NCBI GenBank assembly: GCA_017651625.1
Contig: JAGCCP010000019.1
Location: 1 to 44,352, forward strand
Origin: Candidatus Ruminimicrobiellum bubulum
GTDB taxonomy: Bacteria; Elusimicrobiota; Endomicrobiia; Endomicrobiales; Endomicrobiaceae
Length of the DNA stretch: 44,352 bases
Reading direction: 5' to 3'
The translations under genes and the position numbers were made by a program. Positions 34,105-42,150 of the stretch are shown here, in pieces (position 1 is the stretch's first letter; every line of letters starts with the position of its first letter). Under the pieces are notes generated by a model, which had not been told where the DNA came from, ran no database searches, and was given only the letters and a program-made list of their open reading frames with translations.

Positions 34105-36333
34105 ATGAAAAGTTTAGTAATAGTGGAATCTCCCGCAAAATCAAAAACGATATCCAAAATGTTGGGTAGCGATTATATAGTTAAAAGTTCGTTCGGACAT
34201 ATCAGAGATTTGCCCGAAAAAGAAATAGGTGTAGATATAGAAAAGAATTTTAAACCTACTTATGTTGCAATGCCGAAATCTAAAAAGATAATTGCAGATT
34301 TGAAAAAGGCAGTTGCCGAAGTAGGACATGTATATCTTGCAACCGATTTGGATAGAGAAGGGGAAGCTATCGCTTGGCATTTGAAAGAACTGTTAAAACT
34401 TTCTGATGATACTACCGATAGAATCACATTCCACGAAATAACAGAATCGGCAATAAAAGAAGCCGTAAAAAATCCGAGAAAATTGGATATGGCTTTGGTT
34501 GACAGCCAACAAGCAAGAAGAATTTTAGACAGGCTTGTAGGTTACAAACTTTCACCTATATTATGGAAAAAAGTTAGAAAAGGCCTTTCGGCAGGTAGAG
34601 TTCAGTCTGTTGCCGTTATGATGATATGCGACAGAGAAGAAGAAATAGAAAAGTTTGTTCCCGTAGAATATTGGTCAATAGAAGCAGAACTTCAAAAAGA
34701 TAACGATATTTCTTTTACAGCAAACCTGGTTTCCAAAGACGGTAAAAAATTTGAAAAGTTGGAAATACAAAATAAAGAACAAGCAGACAACATTTTAAAA
34801 GAACTTGAAAGTGCACAATATAAAGTTGCTTCGGTAGAAAAGAAAGAAAGAAAAAGAAGTCCGTATCCTCCTTACACAACATCTACAATGCAACAGGATG
34901 TTTCAAGAAGAATAGGATTTTCTTCTTCAAAAACGATGTCTGTTGCACAAAAATTGTACGAAGGTATTGCTATAGGAAATCAAGGAGTTGTCGGTCTTAT
35001 AACGTATATGAGAACGGACTCTTTAAATGTTGCTTCAATTGCACAAAAAGAAGCATTAAGTTTTATAGAAACGAGTTATGGTAAAGGCTTTGTTCCTTCA
35101 AAACCGAGATTTTATAAAACGAAATCTAAAGGTGCTCAGGAAGCTCACGAAGCTATAAGACCTACATCGGTTAAAAGAACACCGGAGATGATGAAACAAT
35201 ATCTTACGGCAGATGAATATAAACTTTACAAGGCAATATGGAACAGGTTTGTTGCAAGCCAAATGTCAGATGCGGTATATGATACGGTTACAATAGACAT
35301 ACAAGCAAACAATTATATGTTCAGAGCAACCGGTTCAACTTTAAAATTTGACGGTTTTATGAAAGTTTATTCCATACAAGATGAAGATACGAAAGAACCT
35401 AAGTTGCCGGTATTGTCCGAAAACGATATTTTGAATTTAATAAAGGTCGTTCCGGAACAACATTTTACGGAACCGCCCGCAAGATACAACGAAGCAAGCT
35501 TAATTAAAACATTGGAAGAATACGGTATAGGAAGACCTTCCACATATGCACCTACAATAAAAACGATTTTGGATAGAATGTATGTAAGACTTGAAAGCAA
35601 AAAGTTTTATCCTACCGATTTAGGTGTGGTTGTAAATAAATTCTTAAAAGAAAACTTTAAAGATGTTATAAATTATAAGTTTACGGCGGATATAGAAGAA
35701 GAATTTGATGATATAGCCGAAAACAAAATGAAATGGCAGGATGTACTAAAGAAATTTTATACTCCGTTTGAAAGTCATTTGGTAAAAGCGGAAGGTGCAA
35801 CAAGACAAAAAATCGCTCCTAAAGCTACAAACGAAGTTTGTCCTAAATGCGGTAAACCGATGGTTATAAGAGAAAGCAGAAGAGGACCTTTTATGGCATG
35901 TTCCGGTTATCCTGAATGTAAAACAACTTTTTCCGTAGACAAAGACGGAAATAAAGTTTCTAACGAACCGGAAAAAACAGAAGAAAAGTGTCCTAAATGC
36001 GGTGGAATAATGTTAAAGAAAATGGGTTTCAGAGGTCCGTATCTTGCTTGTGAACATTATCCGGAATGTAAAACTACATACTCTTTAGATAAAAATGGTA
36101 ACAAAGTTATAAAGCCCGAACCGGAAAAAACAGATATCAAATGTGAGAAATGCGGAAGCCCGATGCTTAAAAGAATAGGAAAAAGAGGACCATTCTTAAC
36201 CTGTTCGGCATTCCCTAAATGCAGAAACTTGCAATGGGTGAAAACAGATTCCGAAGGTAATATAATAATAGAGAAAAAAGAAAAAACTGCAGAAAAGAAA
36301 ACAAAAACCAAAACCAAAAAAGCAAAGAAATAG
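34105..36333 (+). CDS. topA: DNA topoisomerase I (type IA)
   Basis: TopA relaxes negatively supercoiled DNA by transient single-strand breakage. The 742-residue enzyme begins with a TOPRIM domain (VIVESPAKSKTI, ATDLDREGEAIAWHL), contains catalytic Tyr301 in GLITYMRTDS, and KFDGFMKVY and YGIGRPSTYAPTI. Three C-terminal C4 zinc fingers occur (CPKC...C...C, CPKC...C...C, CEKC...C...C), then a Lys-rich tail. GAGG before ATG 34105 fixes the start. An intrinsic terminator follows. Confidence 0.97.
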   Translation: MKSLVIVESPAKSKTISKMLGSDYIVKSSFGHIRDLPEKEIGVDIEKNFKPTYVAMPKSKKIIADLKKAVAEVGHVYLATDLDREGEAIAWHLKELLKLSDDTTDRITFHEITESAIKEAVKNPRKLDMALVDSQQARRILDRLVGYKLSPILWKKVRKGLSAGRVQSVAVMMICDREEEIEKFVPVEYWSIEAELQKDNDISFTANLVSKDGKKFEKLEIQNKEQADNILKELESAQYKVASVEKKERKRSPYPPYTTSTMQQDVSRRIGFSSSKTMSVAQKLYEGIAIGNQGVVGLITYMRTDSLNVASIAQKEALSFIETSYGKGFVPSKPRFYKTKSKGAQEAHEAIRPTSVKRTPEMMKQYLTADEYKLYKAIWNRFVASQMSDAVYDTVTIDIQANNYMFRATGSTLKFDGFMKVYSIQDEDTKEPKLPVLSENDILNLIKVVPEQHFTEPPARYNEASLIKTLEEYGIGRPSTYAPTIKTILDRMYVRLESKKFYPTDLGVVVNKFLKENFKDVINYKFTADIEEEFDDIAENKMKWQDVLKKFYTPFESHLVKAEGATRQKIAPKATNEVCPKCGKPMVIRESRRGPFMACSGYPECKTTFSVDKDGNKVSNEPEKTEEKCPKCGGIMLKKMGFRGPYLACEHYPECKTTYSLDKNGNKVIKPEPEKTDIKCEKCGSPMLKRIGKRGPFLTCSAFPKCRNLQWVKTDSEGNIIIEKKEKTAEKKTKTKTKKAKK

Positions 36334-36351
36334 TCAAATAAAGTATATAAG

Positions 36352-36386
36352 GACAGAAAGGATTTATTCCTTTCTGTCTTTTTTTT
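36352..36386 (+). terminator. Intrinsic terminator after topA
   Basis: GACAGAAAGGA (36352-36362) pairs perfectly with TCCTTTCTGTC (36368-36378) and is followed by eight T. The -10 of xerC begins three bases after the T-run. Confidence 0.94.
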
Positions 36387-36388
36387 GG

Positions 36389-36394
36389 TATAAT
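36389..36394 (+). promoter_or_regulatory. -10 box of a probably leaderless xerC mRNA
   Basis: A perfect TATAAT ends only 7 bases before ATG 36402, so transcription should begin at the start codon. No Shine-Dalgarno is seen, and the upstream side is the topA terminator T-run. Confidence 0.65.
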
Positions 36395-36401
36395 TATCTA
36401 T

Positions 36402-37295
36402 ATGGAACAAGCAGAACAAATAAAAGAAATAGAACAATTCATTCAGTATCTAACTGCAGAACGAAATTATTCTGCAAATACCGCAAGAGCTTACAGTATA
36501 GATATGTACGAGTTTGCCGATTTTGTTAAGAAAAACAAAAATGTCGATTTAGTTAAATGCGATAAAAATATAATAAGAGATTATCTTGCCGGTTTATATA
36601 ATAAAAACTTAAAAAAATCGTCTATCATAAGAAAGCTTGCTGTGTTAAAATCTTTTTATAAGTTTTTGGTTATTACATCTGTAATAGATGTTAACCCTAC
36701 AGTATCTATGGCAACACCGAAAAAAGATAAAAGAATACCGGTCTTTATTACCGAACAGGAAATTGCGAATTTATTTGATTTACCCGATATTGATTTAAGA
36801 GACAGAGCTATGATAGAATTATTATACTCTTCGGGCATAAGAATAGAAGAACTTGTAAGCAGAAACTTAAAAGATATAGATTTATTATCGGGTACATTAA
36901 AAGTGTTCGGTAAAGGTTCCGCCGAAAGAATTGTTCCCGTGGGTGACAAATGTTTGGTGGCTATAAAAAATTATATTGACCAAAGAAGAGCTAATGGACT
37001 AGACTGTTCTATAAACTCACCGATGTTTTTAAATATGTATGGTAAAAGAATAACATCAAGAGGTGCAAGGAAGGTTTTGCATAACTGGTTTATTAAAGCC
37101 GGAATTGTAAAAAAAGTCTCACCTCATACATTAAGACACACTTTTGCCACACATCTTTTAGATCATGGTTGCGATATAAGAAGTGTTCAACAAATGTTAG
37201 GTCACAAAAATTTATCTACTACACAAATTTATACACATGTGACATTGGAAAGTTTGAGAAAAGTTTATAATAGTGCTCATCCGAGGGTAAAGTAA
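36402..37295 (+). CDS. xerC: Tyrosine recombinase XerC/XerD
   Basis: The 297-residue protein has a SAM-like N-terminal domain and a complete tyrosine recombinase core: Arg147 (SGIRIEEL), Lys171, His242 and Arg245 (HTLRH), His268 (GHKNL) and Tyr277 (TTQIYTH). Xer proteins resolve chromosome dimers at dif. XerC is chosen over XerD from gene order after dprA-topA and from the ending KVYNSAHPRVK; the two are hard to separate otherwise. trmFO, often between topA and xerC elsewhere, is missing. Expression appears leaderless. Confidence 0.9.
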   Translation: MEQAEQIKEIEQFIQYLTAERNYSANTARAYSIDMYEFADFVKKNKNVDLVKCDKNIIRDYLAGLYNKNLKKSSIIRKLAVLKSFYKFLVITSVIDVNPTVSMATPKKDKRIPVFITEQEIANLFDLPDIDLRDRAMIELLYSSGIRIEELVSRNLKDIDLLSGTLKVFGKGSAERIVPVGDKCLVAIKNYIDQRRANGLDCSINSPMFLNMYGKRITSRGARKVLHNWFIKAGIVKKVSPHTLRHTFATHLLDHGCDIRSVQQMLGHKNLSTTQIYTHVTLESLRKVYNSAHPRVK

Positions 37296-37296
37296 A

Positions 37297-38238
37297 ATGA
37301 ACATTACGGCAGAAAAAATAAAAGCTTTAATGGATGATACCGGTTGTGAAGAATCGGAAGCAAAGACAGCATTGGAACTTGCCGAAGGAAATTTCAATAA
37401 AGCAATTTCTTTCGTTGGAGCAATGCTTAAATATATTACAGCATATAAAGCAAAAATAATCTTAAAAAATGAGAATATTTTCGGATTAATTCATATAATA
37501 ACTAATAATAAAAATCTTGATTTGTTAAGATTTAGTGTCGTTATGACATTCAATCCTATAGTTTACGAACAAAATATTGAAGTCGATTGGTTCTCTTTTG
37601 AAAAGCAAATATATTCTTATCGTTTGGTTGAAGGTGCTATAGAAAAGTACACAAAAACTATAGAAAAAAATCTTAAAGAATACGTTAATTCAAACTTAAA
37701 AAGTAATAAAATTATAAGTTGTAAAGATATGAAAACGGTATTGGAATCTTATTTTGCCGAAAACGATGTTCAAATAGAAATAGTTGCAGAAGAATTGACT
37801 TTAAGAGATTTCAAAAAATTACCGAAATATTTTCCGGACAACATTCCTAAAGAAACGATGCCTTCGGAATATTCGTCGGTAATAGAACTTGAAGCTATTA
37901 TTTTTGAAGATTCTTTAGGTAAAAAAGTAGAAAATTTAGCTTTGGGCGATAAAGTCCTTGCAAAAATAATAGATACAAGAGACATTGCTCATTACATAGG
38001 ACATTTAATCGGTGCAAAAAAAGAACAGGCTATGATTCCGATACCTGCGGAAGTTCAATCTGTTGAAGAAATAGGTAACGAATACATTGTATGTTTAAAA
38101 TATTCCGATTTGATTTTCGGAATATCTCATGTTGAAAGAGGCAGAACTTTAAAAGTTTTGGAAACAAAAGATACGACAACTTGGCAAACAAGATTTTTGC
38201 CGTATTTATCAAACGAAATTGAAAAAGATAAAATATAA
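37297..38238 (+). CDS. Uncharacterised protein with N-terminal UBA/TS-N-like domain
   Basis: The 313-residue protein begins ITAEKIKALMDDTGCEESEA and continues LELAEGNFNKAISFV, which resembles the UBA/TS-N three-helix domain known from elongation factor Ts and NAC. The following roughly 260 residues mix alpha and beta structure and contain no motif recognised. There is no signal peptide or membrane segment, so it is cytosolic. It starts one base after xerC and likely shares its mRNA. A role in translation, protein quality control or DNA metabolism cannot be decided. Confidence 0.7.
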   Translation: MNITAEKIKALMDDTGCEESEAKTALELAEGNFNKAISFVGAMLKYITAYKAKIILKNENIFGLIHIITNNKNLDLLRFSVVMTFNPIVYEQNIEVDWFSFEKQIYSYRLVEGAIEKYTKTIEKNLKEYVNSNLKSNKIISCKDMKTVLESYFAENDVQIEIVAEELTLRDFKKLPKYFPDNIPKETMPSEYSSVIELEAIIFEDSLGKKVENLALGDKVLAKIIDTRDIAHYIGHLIGAKKEQAMIPIPAEVQSVEEIGNEYIVCLKYSDLIFGISHVERGRTLKVLETKDTTTWQTRFLPYLSNEIEKDKI

Positions 38239-38242
38239 AATG

Positions 38243-38325
38243 TGCCGAGGACGAGATTTGAACTCGCACAGTCTTGCGACTACAGGCTTCTGAGACCTGT
38301 GTGTCTGCCGTTCCACCACCTCGGC
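38243..38325 (-). tRNA. tRNA-Leu (anticodon CAG)
   Basis: Reading the minus strand, acceptor GCCGAGG pairs with CCTCGGC, discriminator A. The anticodon arm is CAGGT-CTCAGAA-GCCTG with anticodon CAG. A long variable arm (GTCGCAAGAC region) marks a class II tRNA, and the T arm is GAGTTCAAATCTC. CCA is not encoded. It is transcribed against the surrounding + strand genes. Confidence 0.95.
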
Positions 38326-38339
38326 AAAAGGTTAAGAAA

Positions 38340-38368
38340 AATATACCATTTTGTAGAGATTTTAACAA
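38340..38368 (-). promoter_or_regulatory. Promoter of tRNA-Leu
   Basis: On the minus strand TTGTTA (38368-38363) and TATATT (38345-38340) are separated by 17 bases. The -10 lies about 14 bases before the tRNA. The -35 sequence overlaps the AACAAGG ribosome site of the divergent mazG. Confidence 0.65.
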
Positions 38369-38378
38369 GGAATTTATA

Positions 38379-38792
38379 ATGAATAAAGAAGAACAAGCAA
38401 ACAAATTTTTTAAATTGGTAGATATTTTGGAACAATTAAGAGGGGAACACGGATGCCCTTGGGACAAAAAACAAACACATAAAACTTTAATGAAATATTT
38501 GTTTGAAGAGTCCAATGAGTATAATGAAGCAGTTGAAAAAGAAGATTATAATAACATGAAAGAAGAATTGGGCGATGTTTTGTTACAGGTAATTTTTCAT
38601 GCACAAATAGCAAAAGAAAATAATAAATTTGATATATACGATGTTTTAGATTCAATAAACGAAAAAATGATAAGAAGACATCCGCACGTGTTCGGTAATT
38701 CCAAAGCTACAACCGAAGAAGAAATAAGAAAAGAGTGGGAAAAAATCAAAGCCGAAGAAAAAAAACAGAAGAATAGATGCATGGAAGGATAG
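38379..38792 (+). CDS. mazG: MazG-type nucleotide pyrophosphohydrolase (single domain)
   Basis: MazG hydrolyses nucleoside triphosphates to monophosphates and PPi, cleaning nucleotide pools or lowering ppGpp. The 137-residue product carries LRGEHGCPWDKKQTHKTL, EESNEYNEA and EELGDVLLQVIFHAQIA, which supply the acidic metal-binding residues (Glu43, Glu44, Glu47, Glu63, Asp66). It is about half the length of E. coli MazG and has only one domain. ATG 38379 follows AAGG; an upstream in-frame start would run through tRNA-Leu. Confidence 0.92.
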   Translation: MNKEEQANKFFKLVDILEQLRGEHGCPWDKKQTHKTLMKYLFEESNEYNEAVEKEDYNNMKEELGDVLLQVIFHAQIAKENNKFDIYDVLDSINEKMIRRHPHVFGNSKATTEEEIRKEWEKIKAEEKKQKNRCMEG

Positions 38793-38817
38793 AGGAACAG
38801 AAACTTCCTTTGGAATT

Positions 38818-38846
38818 GTTGACAATATCAAAGTATATAAATATAA
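38818..38846 (+). promoter_or_regulatory. Perfect-consensus sigma70 promoter
   Basis: TTGACA (38818-38823), a 17-base spacer and TATAAT (38841-38846) match the consensus exactly. With GGAGG (38886-38890) before ATG 38897, strong expression of the outer-membrane protein is expected. Confidence 0.9.
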
Positions 38847-38896
38847 TAATTGTATACATAAATAATTAAGAAAAAAATTATAAGCGGAGGAAGTAA

Positions 38897-39493
38897 ATGA
38901 AAAAGTTTTTGGTAGGATTGTTTTTAGCAGTAGTAATGGTAGCACCTGCATTTGCAATAGCAGAACTCGATATCAAGGCGGGATACATCGTTGAACCTAC
39001 AGTTACGGAAACGCAGCCGGGTGAAATAAAATGTACTTATTCACAAGATCCTTCTTATTCTATCGGGGCAGATTTGTATATTTATTTAACGGACAGAATT
39101 GCTATCGGTGCAGGTATCAATCATGTTTTTGACAGTGAATTTACCGGAAACGATTGGCATGCATGGGCAGATGATGTAAAAGCAGGTTCAACAAATATTT
39201 TTGCTGCAGTAAAACCTGTATTGGCAGAAAACGGATTTGTAGATAAAGTATATTTGTTAGGTCAGTTAGGTATGGGTATTACAAAGTTCAGTTCCGATGT
39301 TGACGATTATAATTTCTCGGAGAACGGTTTATATTGGGGAGCAGGTTTAGGTATAGAAAAACTTAACATAATTGTTGAACTTATGTATTCCGTAAACTAT
39401 TGGGAACATGCTGAAGGCAGTGAATGGAATGAAGGTTGGTCTTATACAACAAGAAGAATAGCAGTTAACGTAGGTTACAGATTTGGTTTCTAA
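38897..39493 (+). CDS. Small outer-membrane beta-barrel protein (paralog 1)
   Basis: The 198-residue protein has a signal peptide ending AFA (about residue 18) and alternating amphipathic strands: IKAGYIVEPTV, YSIGADLYIYL, AIGAGINHVF, VYLLGQLGMGIT, GLYWGAGLGIE, and a final RIAVNVGYRFGF with C-terminal Phe, the classic BAM recognition signal. It is probably an eight-stranded OmpA/OmpW-like barrel. Consensus promoter and strong ribosome site suggest abundance. The gene at 39597 is a paralog. Ligand or transport role is unknown. Confidence 0.85.
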   Translation: MKKFLVGLFLAVVMVAPAFAIAELDIKAGYIVEPTVTETQPGEIKCTYSQDPSYSIGADLYIYLTDRIAIGAGINHVFDSEFTGNDWHAWADDVKAGSTNIFAAVKPVLAENGFVDKVYLLGQLGMGITKFSSDVDDYNFSENGLYWGAGLGIEKLNIIVELMYSVNYWEHAEGSEWNEGWSYTTRRIAVNVGYRFGF

Positions 39494-39518
39494 TAAATAA
39501 TTTATATAGAATTTTATA

Positions 39519-39570
39519 AGGTTATAGGGTTATAGGTTCAACGATAAGTCAACCGATAACCTTATAACCT
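39519..39570. repeat. Inverted repeat of GGTTATA units between barrel genes
   Basis: AGGTTATAGGGTTAT (39519-39533) pairs with ATAACCTTATAACCT (39556-39570) with a single G-T. The left arm continues as another unit GGTTATAGGTT. No strong T-run follows, so a terminator is possible but weak. Confidence 0.6.
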
Positions 39571-39596
39571 AAATTTTTTGATAAGAGGTAAAAACA

Positions 39597-40220
39597 ATGA
39601 AAAAAAGTTTGCTTGTTGCGTTATTTACAATAGCACTTGTTTTACCTGTGTTTGCAGCGGAACAAGGAACTATGGAATTGGGTGTAAAAGCAGGTATTCC
39701 TCTTGCACAACAAACAACATTGGATGGCACTTGGCGTGTAGATTACGATATGAAAACGACCTGCTCTGTCGGCGCGGATTTTTTCTATTACCTTGATTAC
39801 AATGTTGCGGTAGGTTTAGGTGTAGACCACATTTTTAACAGCAGATTAAAATATGCTCCAGGCGAACCTAAAGATAAAATCGGATACACAAATATTTATT
39901 TTCAGGTAAAATATAATTTCGATTTCGATGATGATGGTTATAATAATATTTATCCTATATTTCAATTGGGTTACGGTTTATTACATGCAGATTGGGATCT
40001 TAGCGAAGATCTTCCAACTGCCAGTGTGGAAAATGGAAACGGTGTATATTGGGGGATTGGTGTAGGAACAACAATAGCGAGATATTTTATAATGGAATTA
40101 ATATATTCGTTTAATTACGGAAGTGCGGAATTTTCAGGATTTGCTGAACCGGATTTTGAGTACGATATATCAACTTATGCATTTAAGTTTAATGTAGGTT
40201 TTAAGTTTGATTTCTATTAG
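39597..40220 (+). CDS. Small outer-membrane beta-barrel protein (paralog 2)
   Basis: The 207-residue protein resembles its upstream neighbour: signal peptide ending VFAA (about residue 21), then MELGVKAGIPL, CSVGADFFYYLDY, VGLGVDHIF, NGVYWGIGVGTTI, FIMELIYSFNYG and final FKFNVGFKFDFY. The C-terminal Phe-Tyr and alternating hydrophobics support an outer-membrane barrel with short turns. GAGG before ATG 39597 fixes the start. The two genes look like an old duplication that has diverged in loop regions. Confidence 0.83.
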   Translation: MKKSLLVALFTIALVLPVFAAEQGTMELGVKAGIPLAQQTTLDGTWRVDYDMKTTCSVGADFFYYLDYNVAVGLGVDHIFNSRLKYAPGEPKDKIGYTNIYFQVKYNFDFDDDGYNNIYPIFQLGYGLLHADWDLSEDLPTASVENGNGVYWGIGVGTTIARYFIMELIYSFNYGSAEFSGFAEPDFEYDISTYAFKFNVGFKFDFY

Positions 40221-40284
40221 TACCGACATCATCTTTTGAATTTATACTGTGTTACAGCATATAAATTTCAAAAGAATTTATAGC

Positions 40285-40397
40285 GACCTTAATATTTTGG
40301 TTATAATATTGAAACTCAGGAAATCGAGTACACCCTTACGGGATCCAAGTACACTTCATTCCTGAGTTTCTTCATTCTAACACAAAATCTTAAACTC
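40285..40397 (-). repeat. Dispersed structured palindrome, copy B (A/B subtype)
   Basis: Read on the minus strand, this copy repeats GTTAGAATGAAG, the core AATGAAGTGTAC...TACTCGATT with GGATCCCGTAAGGG, and 33 bases ATATTATAACC...CGCTATAAA nearly identical to copy A. Its middle stem is GAAACTCAGG/CCTGAGTTTC (40311-40320 with 40361-40370), unrelated to that of copy A but perfectly paired. The inner pair is GTAC/GTAC where copy A has GTAT/ATAC. Confidence 0.82.
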
Positions 40398-40417
40398 TCT
40401 AACGACACCATCGTGTC

Positions 40418-40438
40418 ATCCCGCACTTGATGCGGGAT
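40418..40438. repeat. Palindrome ATCCCGCA-CTTGA-TGCGGGAT
   Basis: An 8-base perfect inverted repeat has loop CTTGA. The same element recurs at 43544-43564 with GTA/TAC replacing GCA/TGC. Very similar sequences are common intergenic repeats in several bacterial phyla. Confidence 0.8.
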
Positions 40439-40466
40439 CTCGCCGTTTCCGTTGTTGACTTTCAAA

Positions 40467-40585
40467 GGATTAAAGATTTTAAATTATAACGAAGTATTTG
40501 GCGAATGAAGTGTATATAAAAGAAAGCGGTAGCGATTGGTACTCGATTGAGACAAATACGAAGTTAGAATTTAAAAGATAAATCC
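40467..40585 (+). repeat. Dispersed structured palindrome, copy C (C/D subtype)
   Basis: Ends GGATTAAAGATTTTAAATTA and TTAAAAGATAAATCC form an imperfect outer stem. CGAAGTATTTG (40490-40500) and CAAATACGAAG flank the core, whose middle stem is GTATTTG (40494-40500) with CAAATAC (40553-40559). The core GCGAATGAAGTGTATAT...GTACTCGATTGAG matches copies A and B at its edges, while the centre (GAAAGCGGTAGCG) matches copy D more closely. Confidence 0.8.
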
Positions 40586-40594
40586 GTTTCGCAA

Positions 40595-40629
40595 AACAAA
40601 TTGCAAAGCAATTTGTTCTTATGTATAAT
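40595..40629 (+). promoter_or_regulatory. Palindrome followed by the lysS -10 box
   Basis: AACAAATTGC (40595-40604), AAA, GCAATTTGTT (40608-40617) is a perfect 10-base inverted repeat. TATAAT (40624-40629) follows 6 bases later and gives a lysS leader of about 30 bases. A repeat-derived element at about -35 to -17 could affect promoter use. Confidence 0.6.
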
Positions 40630-40665
40630 ATTAAGATAAATTTATATATTGGAAGGAATAAGAAA

Positions 40666-42150
40666 ATGGCAGAAAATCAAGAACCAAAAAACGAAACATC
40701 ACAAGCTACTATAGATACAATAATAGCACAAAGAAAAAATAAAGCAGATACGATGAGAGCTGCAAAAATAGATCCGTATCCGGCAAGAATAAAAATAGAC
40801 AGTAAAATCGCTCAAGTCAGAGAAAAATACGAATCTTTACAGAAAGAAGAAATGTCTAAAGATCAGGTTACCGTTGCGGGAAGAATGATGTCCAGAAGAG
40901 ATATGGGTAAAGCTTCTTTTATAGATATTGCCGACGGTACAGGAAGAATACAAGTTTATGTCAGAAAAGATCAGATCGGAGAACAGGATTTTAAAATATT
41001 TAAAGAAATGTCCGACTTATCCGACTTTGTTTTAATAACAGGTGTTCCTTTCAGAACAAGAACAGGCGAACTCAGTTTGAAAGCAGACAAGTTTTCCATA
41101 GCAACAAAAGCTTTCAGACCGTTACCGGAAAAGTGGCACGGACTAAAAGATACAGAAACAAGATACAGACAAAGATATTTGGATTTAATTGCTAATCCCG
41201 ACGTAAAAGAAGTATTTAAGAAAAGAAGTACTATTATTTCTTCCATAAGAAAAAAACTTGAAGAGTTGGGTTTTATAGAAGTTGAAACACCTATTCTTCA
41301 AACTCTTGCAGGCGGAGCAAATGCAAAACCTTTTATTACTCACCATAATGCACTTGATATGGATTTGTATATGAGAATCGCTCCGGAACTTTTTTTGAAA
41401 AGATTGGTTGTCGGCGGAATAGAAAGAGTTTTTGAGATCGGCAGAAATTTCAGAAACGAAGGTATCGACAGAAATCATAATCCCGAATTTACAATGATGG
41501 AACTTTACCAAGCATATGCCGACTATAACGATATGATGGACTTAACCGAAGTGTTGATAAAGAATGCTGCAGCTTCTATCGGTGCAACGGACTTAAATCT
41601 TAATTTCAGAAGAGCAAAATTGTTCAATTTAGTAAAAGAATATACGGGTCTTGATTTATTACCTTTTGTAGGAACAGGTAAAATGTATGATCAGGTAAAA
41701 CATTTGAATCTCGATGTTGCACCCGATGCAGGTGACCAAAAAGTGTTGGATGCAGTGTTGGACGAAAAAGTTATACCTAATTTGCAACAACCTACTTTCG
41801 TTATAGATTATCCTGCAATATATTCTCCTTTAACAAAAGTTAAATTCGATCAACCTGAAATTGCGGAAAGATTCGAACTTTATATAAACGGTATGGAAAT
41901 ATGTAATGCTTACTCCGAAATGAATGATCCTCACTTACAGAAAATAAGATTTCAACAACAAATGGAAGCAAAAGTTAAAGGTGATGAAGAAGCACAACCT
42001 TATGATGCCGATTATATAAATGCTTTGGAACAAGGTCTTCCACCTACCGGCGGACTTGGTATAGGTATAGACAGACTTGTTATGATATTAACAAAATCAG
42101 AATCTATTAGAGAAGTAATATTCTTCCCTACAATGAGACCGGAATGTTAG
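40666..42150 (+). CDS. lysS: Lysyl-tRNA synthetase (class II)
   Basis: LysS charges tRNA-Lys. The 494-residue enzyme has an OB-fold anticodon domain ([21 protein letters not shown]) followed by the class II core: motif 1 near [20 protein letters not shown], motif 2 [20 protein letters not shown] and motif 3 [11 protein letters not shown]. The ending [11 protein letters not shown] is characteristic. ATG 40666 is supported by GGAAGG upstream; an in-frame ATG at 40621 overlaps the -10 box and is unlikely. The last codons overlap the LolC/E gene by 7 bases. Confidence 0.96.
   Translation: MAENQEPKNETSQATIDTIIAQRKNKADTMRAAKIDPYPARIKIDSKIAQVREKYESLQKEEMSKDQVTVAGRMMSRRDMGKASFIDIADGTGRIQVYVRKDQIGEQDFKIFKEMSDLSDFVLITGVPFRTRTGELSLKADKFSIATKAFRPLPEKWHGLKDTETRYRQRYLDLIANPDVKEVFKKRSTIISSIRKKLEELGFIEVETPILQTLAGGANAKPFITHHNALDMDLYMRIAPELFLKRLVVGGIERVFEIGRNFRNEGIDRNHNPEFTMMELYQAYADYNDMMDLTEVLIKNAAASIGATDLNLNFRRAKLFNLVKEYTGLDLLPFVGTGKMYDQVKHLNLDVAPDAGDQKVLDAVLDEKVIPNLQQPTFVIDYPAIYSPLTKVKFDQPEIAERFELYINGMEICNAYSEMNDPHLQKIRFQQQMEAKVKGDEEAQPYDADYINALEQGLPPTGGLGIGIDRLVMILTKSESIREVIFFPTMRPEC

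Noticed and set aside
36402-37295. Phage or genomic-island integrase
   Set aside because: Length, motif set and position after dprA-topA fit chromosomal XerC; no attachment-site duplication was found.
38274-38378. N-terminal extension of MazG
   Set aside because: It overlaps tRNA-Leu on the other strand and lacks homology; ATG 38379 gives the typical MazG beginning.
40285-40585. Integron attC sites
   Set aside because: Folded sites with variable stems recall attC, but the simple GTT-containing core and gene-cassette arrangement are missing and no IntI is present; XerC here is a housekeeping-type recombinase.
40621-40665. Upstream ATG for LysS
   Set aside because: It overlaps the TATAAT box; ATG 40666 has GGAAGG before it.
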